In this document: positions 57,885 through 64,000 of the stretch, piece after piece
Numbering within the stretch: the first letter of the stretch is position 1
Layout: each line of letters starts with the position of its first letter
Assembly (NCBI RefSeq): GCF_937770335.1
Contig: NZ_CALJHY010000009.1
Location: 1 to 64,000, forward strand
Reading direction: 5' to 3'
Source of the DNA: an uncultured Glaciecola sp.
GTDB lineage: Bacteria > Pseudomonadota > Gammaproteobacteria > Enterobacterales > Alteromonadaceae
Length of the DNA: 64,000 nucleotides
The notes under the pieces: generated by a model
The model's database searches: none
Told to the model about the DNA's origin: nothing
The model's input: only the letters and a program-made list of their open reading frames with translations
Made by a program: the position numbers and the translations under genes

Positions 57885-59633
57885 TTATGTACATTGCGCC
57901 ACCAACCTCGATGGCGCAAAACCATACTCTGCTTTGAAACAAGTACTAAAATATGAGGCTGAACTAAATCCGACTTTAAACGAAGCTTCATTAATGCTGA
58001 AGCCTTTGTTCAATAGATTGATGGCTTTCTCTAATCTATATTTTTTTAAATGCTCTTTGAAGTTATGTGCGTAATATTCATTTAATCTTCTATTTAAGGT
58101 TCGCAAACATACACTCATATGCTGTGCTGCCAGTTCACGCGTAAACTCTTCATTTGCAAAATTATCATTCATGACTTCATTGAAGTGAATAATAAAACTT
58201 TTATCTTTTTGGTTATCAAAGGTAGCAGCTTGGGGAATATCAAGTTGATGTCGGTGATATTCAGATAGTTTTTCACCTACCTCTTCGGCAACTCGCTGTT
58301 GCTGCTCGATTAAAGCAGCTACAGTCAATTGCAATTCAATTGACCGTAGTGGTTTTTCTATGATGCAATTTGCGCCTAAGCGCAGAGCGGATAATCTGAA
58401 ATTATGAGCAGCAATACCGCAGCTAATTACTATCGGTATATTTTCGGTCTGTGGATTTCCTCGTATGAGCGTTAGCAGCTCCAAAGGATCCATATCCGGT
58501 AAAATTTGGTCCAGCAAAATAACGGCTGGCTGTAAGTCTTGTATTAGTTGCATCGATTCCAACGGTGTTACGCAGACGGAACATTGATAATTGGATTGCA
58601 ATGCTCTGTGCATTATCATTTGGCTGGTGTCGTTTTGATCAATAATCAGGACCTTCTGTTTGCCACGTTCAACAGGACTTAAACTGATAGACGGTGTAAC
58701 ATTATTAGCTAATTCAAGCGGTTTTCCTATAGACGCATTCTGGTTATGATCGAACGGGATAACATCAAAGGTCGCCGGCATCGAGACGTAAATAACGGTG
58801 GAATAGTTGAGAGCACATACTAGCTTTACTGAACCACCGAACTGCGTAATAAGGCGATAAATGCTGGCTAAATTTAAGTTTCCTTCATAATCTTGTGCTC
58901 GTTTAGCAATATGGAAACGAGGATTAGTGCGCCCCGATAGATTAATTTTATGAATTTCTTGGCTACTTATTCCTCCACCCCACGCAGTCACGCTAAAGTT
59001 AAAACAGGAAGCACAACTATCACAACGCAAGCTCACTGTTGTTTTTGCATCTGCTATTTTTGAAGCGTGCAATAGCATACCTCTTACTATTTTATCTAAT
59101 GTCCCTTTGGGTATATGCAGCATGCTGTGACCTTGCTGTGTTAGGTCCAACCGTTGCGCCTTCATACTGAGGATCGAATTAAGCATAATCTCGTTATCTG
59201 CAAAGACCGCTTTAGTACTAACGGCAATATCAACCTCGTTTCTTTTCTGATTGCGTAATGTAAAGTACGTAAGTCGCTCAGCCAATTCGGATATTTTATG
59301 CCAATTGTGTTTCTTGTACTCCCTGCGCTCACCGTCTTCATGGCCGTAAAACACCGAACTATTTTGTTGCTCAAACTCTTCGTTAATAACCGTCCGAATA
59401 GTTGCACCTATATTAGTGACACTAAGTTGCTGAAAGTTGAGCGTCTCTAATATCTCTTTTTTACGAATGTTAAGGTTTTCAAATTTTATGACTAGGGATT
59501 TGTGTTTTAACAACAGCTTGTTATGAGCGACATAAATCATAACGGCGAATGACAATAAACTAAGGGCAACTATGACAATGCCTATAATCGAATAAATATA
59601 AACATTTGAGTGATTGATTTGTGCTGTAAACAT
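57885..59633 (-). CDS. Membrane sensor - receiver - AraC one-polypeptide regulator
   Basis: A 582-residue protein with one N-terminal membrane helix (about 13-37), a coiled region, a degenerate kinase-like part (about 70-295: DHp-like helices without an MSHE-type histidine, then an ATPase-like fold with SVTAWGGGISSQEIHKIN), a receiver domain (about 325-445, D375 in ILLDQILPD, but the usual acidic pair at the start reads IDQND) and a C-terminal AraC helix-turn-helix pair (about 480-580, INEASFKVGFSSASYFSTCFKAEYG). It resembles the Bacteroidetes hybrid two-component systems in layout but lacks the large periplasmic sensor. It is convergent with the GAF-GspE gene, 5 bp apart. Target genes are unknown. 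Confidence 0.85.
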   Translation of the reverse strand: MFTAQINHSNVYIYSIIGIVIVALSLLSFAVMIYVAHNKLLLKHKSLVIKFENLNIRKKEILETLNFQQLSVTNIGATIRTVINEEFEQQNSSVFYGHEDGERREYKKHNWHKISELAERLTYFTLRNQKRNEVDIAVSTKAVFADNEIMLNSILSMKAQRLDLTQQGHSMLHIPKGTLDKIVRGMLLHASKIADAKTTVSLRCDSCASCFNFSVTAWGGGISSQEIHKINLSGRTNPRFHIAKRAQDYEGNLNLASIYRLITQFGGSVKLVCALNYSTVIYVSMPATFDVIPFDHNQNASIGKPLELANNVTPSISLSPVERGKQKVLIIDQNDTSQMIMHRALQSNYQCSVCVTPLESMQLIQDLQPAVILLDQILPDMDPLELLTLIRGNPQTENIPIVISCGIAAHNFRLSALRLGANCIIEKPLRSIELQLTVAALIEQQQRVAEEVGEKLSEYHRHQLDIPQAATFDNQKDKSFIIHFNEVMNDNFANEEFTRELAAQHMSVCLRTLNRRLNEYYAHNFKEHLKKYRLEKAINLLNKGFSINEASFKVGFSSASYFSTCFKAEYGFAPSRLVAQCT

Positions 59634-59863
59634 AACACTTCCCTGTACTAGCGATTAGCTTAATCCTTAAGGCATATTGCTAACTTTCGACACTATATAC
59701 AACTGGCCACAAGGAGTGTTTCTAATCAATAACACGATTATGCATTGATAGCTCTCCTTTTTAGATTTGGGTTAAAGCTTTACTGCAGGGTTTCAGTGTA
59801 GGTTTAGATGAAGACTTTTACGCAGGACACATTCTAAAATCGTTTTTGCGCATCAACCCTACC

Positions 59864-60430
59864 TTAGATTTTGGCAATATAAGACAAGCAGGTTTTATAG
59901 TCACTAACGCCTGCTTCATATTTATATAACCAGGCCTGCATGTCAGCGTTATGGGCCGCTTGAATGTCATATATATAGTCACCCAAATAAGCAATTTCGT
60001 TTGTTTCGATCTGCCAGCCATCTGCGATACTTAACAACGCTGTCGGATCTGGTTTAGCGGGAGCATCTTCGCGAGTGATAACGATGTCGATCCCAATATT
60101 ATTCCTATTCAGTTTAAGCTCTGTTGCTTGCCTGCAATTACGTGTAACGATAGCGAGCGGTAGTGAGTGTTGTCGGGCGACCTCGACAAAAGCCTTCGCG
60201 CCAGGCAGCCAAACGGATGTTTGAGCATCATGTAGTTCGTGTTCAAATACTATTTTACTGGCCTCATCTTGTTGTTTAGAACAAGATAAGTTGCCGATAA
60301 AGGTAAGAATATCTGCTTTCGCAGGACAACCTATATCACGCTTTACTGCAGCGAAGTCTAAGCTTGTCTTTACTAGCGTATCGTCCAAATCAAAAATAAT
60401 GCCCTTAACCTGAGTAAACTGAAATTTGAT
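59864..60430 (-). CDS. HAD-superfamily phosphatase, apparent AUC start codon
   Basis: A 188-residue HAD hydrolase of the phosphoglycolate-phosphatase kind: motif I FDLDDTLVKTS (residues 13-23, nucleophile D14), motif II TRN, lysine in APAKPDPT and motif IV YLGDYIYDI. Upstream of motif I the frame contains no ATG, GTG or TTG before a stop; the only TTG is inside motif I and would delete the nucleophile. The family N-terminus MxFQFTQVKGIIFD aligns with ATC at 60430-60428, which has GGGAG six bases before it. So the gene either uses AUC or the start codon has mutated. Shares no operon. Confidence 0.8.
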   Translation of the reverse strand: MKFQFTQVKGIIFDLDDTLVKTSLDFAAVKRDIGCPAKADILTFIGNLSCSKQQDEASKIVFEHELHDAQTSVWLPGAKAFVEVARQHSLPLAIVTRNCRQATELKLNRNNIGIDIVITREDAPAKPDPTALLSIADGWQIETNEIAYLGDYIYDIQAAHNADMQAWLYKYEAGVSDYKTCLSYIAKI

Positions 60431-60634
60431 AAACGACTCCCATAGAACATTTTGCTAACGACTTCAGTCCGGCGATAAGTCGCACGTGTTGATTTAAGCG
60501 CGTTAAAAACAAATAAAAAATGACCTGTATGCTATCACTATTCCTGTGCAAACTACTTAATAGTTCAAATGGATTTATAACTATTTATAAAATAGTCCAC
60601 TAAACTAAGTCGAATAAGGAACACAGTCAATAAA

Positions 60635-60650
60635 CTGTTTATTTATACAG
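60635..60650. promoter_or_regulatory. LexA (SOS) box upstream of yebG
   Basis: CTGTTTATTTATACAG fits the gammaproteobacterial LexA consensus CTG-N10-CAG exactly. It lies 57 bp before the yebG start, so yebG should be DNA-damage inducible as in E. coli. Confidence 0.85.
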
Positions 60651-60707
60651 TTATTAATGTATAGTACACCCAATAGTGTTATTCATTAAAAAATCATGGA
60701 GGCCAAC

Positions 60708-61004
60708 ATGGCAGTTATCACTCAGTATGTGGTTCAGCATAAAGGAGTTGAGAAATTGGTGACAACCGATAAGAAAGAGGCAGATAAATACGATAAAATG
60801 TTAGAGGTTGCAGACAACCTTAGCGCTTATTTAGCGGCCAAGGGCATTGAGCTCGATGAAGCAATTTCTGAGGAGTTAGGTATCTTATTATCTAAAAACA
60901 AAGAGTCTGTAATGAAAATAATGAAAGGCGGCGAATTGGACGGCATACTTGAAGTCGAATCAGCCGAAGTTGTCGAGTTATCTACTGCGAAGAAAAAGAA
61001 GTAA
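60708..61004 (+). CDS. yebG: SOS-inducible protein YebG
   Basis: A 98-residue protein of the YebG family, induced by DNA damage, function unknown. MAVITQYVVQHKGVEKLVTT at the start, KKEADKYDKMLEVADNL and the helix ELDEAISEELGILLSKNKESV are typical; the lysine-rich tail is KKKK. ATG 60708 is preferred because GGAGG (inside the upstream in-frame ATGGAGG) lies six bases before it. The LexA box directly upstream gives strong independent support. Confidence 0.95.
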   Translation: MAVITQYVVQHKGVEKLVTTDKKEADKYDKMLEVADNLSAYLAAKGIELDEAISEELGILLSKNKESVMKIMKGGELDGILEVESAEVVELSTAKKKK

Positions 61005-61119
61005 TTTAATCGTAAAACTAGTGCTCACTAATGCGTAATCATCACCAAAGAAATTAGTCGGTAGCTAGATAAAGCGTTAAGGTATATGGGTCTAAAGAGT
61101 AAGTCGAGTGTGTTGTCCG

Positions 61120-61893
61120 ATGAAAGTCCATGTCTTAAAAGGCTTTATACAAAATATATTTTTAGTTGAGTATCCCGATAAATGCATGTTGTTAGACGGC
61201 GGTTCTAAGGCCGACTTTGAAACAATACAAACCTTTTTTACGGAAGACCTCAAGCGTCCACTAACTGACCTGAAAGTTGTGATTGTTACTCACATGCATC
61301 CTGACCATGCTGGTTGTGCACACTATCTAAAGAAGATGACTGGGTGTAAAATTGTCAGTAGTAAGCATGAGAAACAATGGTATCAAGGTGTAAACGGCAG
61401 ACTTGCGCATCTTATTGATATTATGCTCGCACTTTGGGTTGCGGGTAAAATGAAAAGGCCAAGACAGAATATTTGGTACCATCCGCATTTACATCCAGAC
61501 GTCACATTGGGTGATGGTCAATCAATCCCCGAATTTGACGAATGGCAGGTATTCGAAACTCCTGGTCATACCGATAGAGACTTGTCGGTTATGCACATGC
61601 CCAGCAAACGAATTTATGTGGCTGATCTCATTGTTAAAGTAAAAAACAAGCTGTCTCCTCCTTTCCCTATCTATATACCTGAGCTATATAAAACCTCATT
61701 ATTGAAACTGCAAGCATTGAAGCCTAATTCGGTTTTAATGGCTCACGCGGCTGAGTTAACGCTAGTGGAGGATGATTATGCCGATTTGCTTAACAAGGCT
61801 CCAAATGAACCGGAGACTAACAAAATAGCGATAATGAGGATGCTTAAAGGAAAGTTATTGGGGAAAAACCTAGGACTAAGAAATAAATCTTAG
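61120..61893 (+). CDS. Metallo-beta-lactamase-fold hydrolase
   Basis: A 257-residue MBL-superfamily protein with the two-metal motif THMHPDHAG (residues about 60-68), a downstream histidine in FETPGHTDRDLSVM and aspartate in RIYVADLIVK. Residues 100-150 carry a less usual insert with MKRPRQNIWYHPHLHPDV. This group includes glyoxalase-II-like, lactonase-like and RNase-like enzymes; the substrate cannot be assigned. ATG 61120 (MKVHVLKGFIQN) is preferred over an upstream GTG at 61108. No operon partner. Confidence 0.9.
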   Translation: MKVHVLKGFIQNIFLVEYPDKCMLLDGGSKADFETIQTFFTEDLKRPLTDLKVVIVTHMHPDHAGCAHYLKKMTGCKIVSSKHEKQWYQGVNGRLAHLIDIMLALWVAGKMKRPRQNIWYHPHLHPDVTLGDGQSIPEFDEWQVFETPGHTDRDLSVMHMPSKRIYVADLIVKVKNKLSPPFPIYIPELYKTSLLKLQALKPNSVLMAHAAELTLVEDDYADLLNKAPNEPETNKIAIMRMLKGKLLGKNLGLRNKS

Positions 61894-61916
61894 CCCTGTA
61901 TATTAAAGGTATTTGC

Positions 61917-63362
61917 TTAGGCTGTTCCGCCTACCGTAAGTTCATCTACTTTCAGCGTCGGTTGACCAACGCCAACCGGTAATGATTGACCGTCTTTACC
62001 ACAAACACCAATACCCATATCCAACGATAAGTCATTTCCTATCATCGAAATTTGCTGCATCACTTCAGGCCCGTTACCGATCAGCGTAGCACCTTTTATT
62101 GGGGTTGTTATTTTGCCATTTTCAATTAAATAAGCTTCTGAAGTTGAAAATACAAATTTACCAGAGGTAATATCAACTTGCCCACCACCAAAATTAGGCG
62201 CATAAACACCCTTTTCAACTGATGCGATAATATCTTCGGGGCTATCCTGACCTGCGAGCATATAGGTATTGGTCATACGGGGCATAGGCAAATGCGCATA
62301 GCTTTCGCGTCGCCCATTTCCTGTCGGGCTTACGCCCATCAAGGATGCGTTGTGCTTGTCTTGCATGTAACCCTTTAAAACGCCGTCTTCAATAAGCACA
62401 TTGCGCTGAGTCTGCACGCCCTCGTCATCTACAGACAGTGAACCACGTCGATCCACCATAGTACCATCATCTATAACAGTTACGCCTCTCGCCGCCACCT
62501 GCTCACCGATCCGACCACTAAATGTTGAAGCACCCTTGCGATTAAAATCGCCTTCAAGACCATGACCAACCGCTTCATGCAGAAGTACGCCGGGCCAACC
62601 ACTGCCAAGAACAACTGGCATTAAACCTGCGGGCGCTGGAACCGCCGCTAAATTAACTTCAGCCATATGAATTGCCTCATCAGCTACCTGCTCATATAAA
62701 GGTTTGTTTGTTATGCCCATGCTTTCAAAGTAATCATAAGTGCGGCGTCCTCCGGCACCTGACCCTCCGCGTTCTCGTTTACCATCTTTTTCTAGTAACA
62801 CAGAACAATTTAAGCGAATAAGTGGACGAATATCGGTTGCAAAAGTGCCGTCTGTGGCAGCGACTAATACCTCTTCATAAACACCTGTTAAGCTGACAAC
62901 CACTTGGGTGGCGTGAGGAGCTGTTTTTCTTATATAACGATCTATGGTTTGTAAAAGACTAATTTTGGCACTGTCTTTCATGCTCAAAATCGGATTATTT
63001 TCAGTATACAAGGCCTTGAGGTTTACTGCAGTGAATCCGTCAATCTTCTGAATTCCACCAGTTGGTGCAATTCCCCTAGCAGCTTTGCAGGCGTCCTCTA
63101 AGGCACGACTTGAAATTTCATCGGAGTATGCAAAACCCGTTTTTTCACCAGATATCACGCGAACTCCAACACCCCGCTCTATATTGTAACTACCGTCTTT
63201 TACGATGCCATCTTCTAATACCCAGCTTTCGTGCTGAGAAGACTGAAAGTATAAATCAGCAAAATTGGCTTGATGAGAAAATACATCTTCCAATAATGAA
63301 GAGAGCCTATTTTTGTCAATCCCTGAGGCAGTAAGAAGATTGTGTTCGACAGATTGGCTCAA
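61917..63362 (-). CDS. tldD: Metalloprotease TldD
   Basis: A 481-residue zinc metalloprotease subunit; with TldE/PmbA it forms a heterodimer that trims peptides such as microcin B17 leader and CcdA. The metal motif is [11 protein letters not shown] (about residues 262-272, HExxxH) and the C-terminal [32 protein letters not shown] is diagnostic. Its ATG overlaps the stop of the upstream nitrilase gene by 4 bp. The nit-tldD order is common in gammaproteobacteria. No pmbA gene is seen in this window. Confidence 0.97.
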   Translation of the reverse strand: MSQSVEHNLLTASGIDKNRLSSLLEDVFSHQANFADLYFQSSQHESWVLEDGIVKDGSYNIERGVGVRVISGEKTGFAYSDEISSRALEDACKAARGIAPTGGIQKIDGFTAVNLKALYTENNPILSMKDSAKISLLQTIDRYIRKTAPHATQVVVSLTGVYEEVLVAATDGTFATDIRPLIRLNCSVLLEKDGKRERGGSGAGGRRTYDYFESMGITNKPLYEQVADEAIHMAEVNLAAVPAPAGLMPVVLGSGWPGVLLHEAVGHGLEGDFNRKGASTFSGRIGEQVAARGVTVIDDGTMVDRRGSLSVDDEGVQTQRNVLIEDGVLKGYMQDKHNASLMGVSPTGNGRRESYAHLPMPRMTNTYMLAGQDSPEDIIASVEKGVYAPNFGGGQVDITSGKFVFSTSEAYLIENGKITTPIKGATLIGNGPEVMQQISMIGNDLSLDMGIGVCGKDGQSLPVGVGQPTLKVDELTVGGTA

Positions 63363-64000
63363 AATGGTTTCCTATTATGTTTATGTTGTTGTATCGGCAT
63401 TTCGTTGCGAATGTTAGCCAATAATGTTTTGTCGTATTTAGCTGCTACCCAACCTTCGTTAGCAGGTAGATTAGCAAGTAATTCTCCCCATGGAGAGTAG
63501 ATACAACTATTTCCATAGGTTTCGCGTCCATTATTATGAACGCCAGTTTGATCAGATGCTACTACATAACACTGATTTTCGATACTCCTCGCTTGCAGTA
63601 AGGGATGCCAGTGAGCCTCACCGGTTCGCCGAGTAAATGCACTGGGTACCACCAATACGTCTAGTTGTGGCATTTTTTGCATAAGCTCTGGAAAACGAAG
63701 GTCATAACAAACTATCTGACCGACCGTGCCCCAAGGGCTCTCAAAAGTAATGATATGTTCACCAGGCAAGGTGGTAGCTGATTCTTTGTAGTGACCTGTA
63801 TTGTCGTTCACACTGACATCAAACAAATGAATTTTATCATAGCGACTCACCCGCACACCGCCATTGTCATAAACCAAACTCGCGGCATAAAATTTTGCTT
63901 TTGCACCACTGTCATTGTCGCTCTTCAACGGTTTGATAGGTAAGGTGCCAGCAACAATCCATTTATTATAGCGCTTTGCTAGCGCCGACAATGCGGTCTG
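63359..64000 (-). CDS. Carbon-nitrogen hydrolase (nitrilase superfamily), 5' end missing
   Basis: The C-terminal 213 residues of a nitrilase/amidase-family enzyme; the start lies beyond the right edge. Catalytic lysine is in [14 protein letters not shown] and cysteine in [15 protein letters not shown]; the first glutamate is off the window, while a second Glu follows at HYKESATT. It resembles Nit/omega-amidase-like proteins that hydrolyse deaminated glutathione or alpha-keto amides. Its stop overlaps tldD by 4 bp, so they are co-translated. Confidence 0.94.
   Translation of the reverse strand, partial: QTALSALAKRYNKWIVAGTLPIKPLKSDNDSGAKAKFYAASLVYDNGGVRVSRYDKIHLFDVSVNDNTGHYKESATTLPGEHIITFESPWGTVGQIVCYDLRFPELMQKMPQLDVLVVPSAFTRRTGEAHWHPLLQARSIENQCYVVASDQTGVHNNGRETYGNSCIYSPWGELLANLPANEGWVAAKYDKTLLANIRNEMPIQQHKHNRKPF

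Noticed and set aside
60388-60390. TTG as start codon of the HAD phosphatase
   Set aside because: It falls inside motif I (after the nucleophile Asp) and would give an inactive protein; the ATC at 60430 fits the family N-terminus and has a ribosome site.

Overview
The window looks like chromosomal DNA of a marine gammaproteobacterium of the Alteromonadales (Alteromonas/Glaciecola/Paraglaciecola-like). This rests on gene content and protein style: PurU, PBP1b, WaaA, YebG, EfpL, a GlnK-AmtB pair, a TonB-dependent receptor with long surface loops, and many exported peptidases. The DNA is visibly AT-leaning. The family-level placement is inference; no rRNA or other marker was available. I see no rRNA, tRNA, CRISPR array, prophage or insertion sequence. 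Both ends cut genes (an RND pump at the left, a nitrilase-family hydrolase at the right).

Layout: (1) 1-2.9 kb, a TetR-controlled RND efflux locus with a palindromic operator. (2) 3.0-7.1 kb, pyrB-hemL-adenylyl cyclase, then efpL. (3) 7.1-11.5 kb, a MATE exporter, an S9 peptidase and a secreted protein of unknown role. (4) 11.6-11.9 kb, a cheV gene reduced to its two ends. (5) 12.0-16.9 kb, a tightly coupled operon ggt - DyP peroxidase - ABC ATPase - FtsX-like permease; the permease carries a 14-unit Glu-Gln hexanucleotide repeat. (6) 17.1-24 kb, a lipoprotein, exonuclease III, an esterase, glnK-amtB with an NtrC site and sigma-54 promoter, and mrcB. (7) 24.1-31.9 kb, a 57-residue small protein, mltB, a wrecked phaB-like SDR pseudogene, purU, SOUL lipoprotein, Cof phosphatase, FAD protein, fdxA and rlmE. 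(8) 32.1-40.3 kb, an SpoU methyltransferase, OmpA-like lipoprotein, M3 peptidase, and a hybrid kinase-waaA operon. (9) 40.5-45.5 kb, the complete S10 ribosomal protein operon (rpsJ to rpsQ), closed by a terminator and not followed by the spc operon. (10) 46.0-55.3 kb, a TPR-2OG oxygenase, methyltransferase, TonB receptor, GST and U32 (RlhA-like) protein. (11) 55.3-64 kb, an 18-bp tandem repeat, a solo GAF-GspE ATPase, a membrane sensor-REC-AraC hybrid, a HAD hydrolase with an apparent AUC start, SOS-controlled yebG, an MBL hydrolase, tldD and a nitrilase.

Most genes are housekeeping or peptide/nitrogen scavenging functions: S9, M3, U32 and TldD proteins, GGT, a TonB receptor, and ammonium uptake under NtrC. 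The least ordinary items are the ggt-DyP-ABC operon with its Glu-Gln repeat, two genes that kept their start and end but lost the middle (cheV and the SDR), the AUC-start HAD gene, the one-polypeptide sensor/AraC regulator that lacks a visible phospho-accepting histidine, and the tandem repeat at 55.3 kb. No feature clearly proves a new defence or mobile system; the ggt-DyP-ABC operon is the best candidate for an undescribed functional unit.
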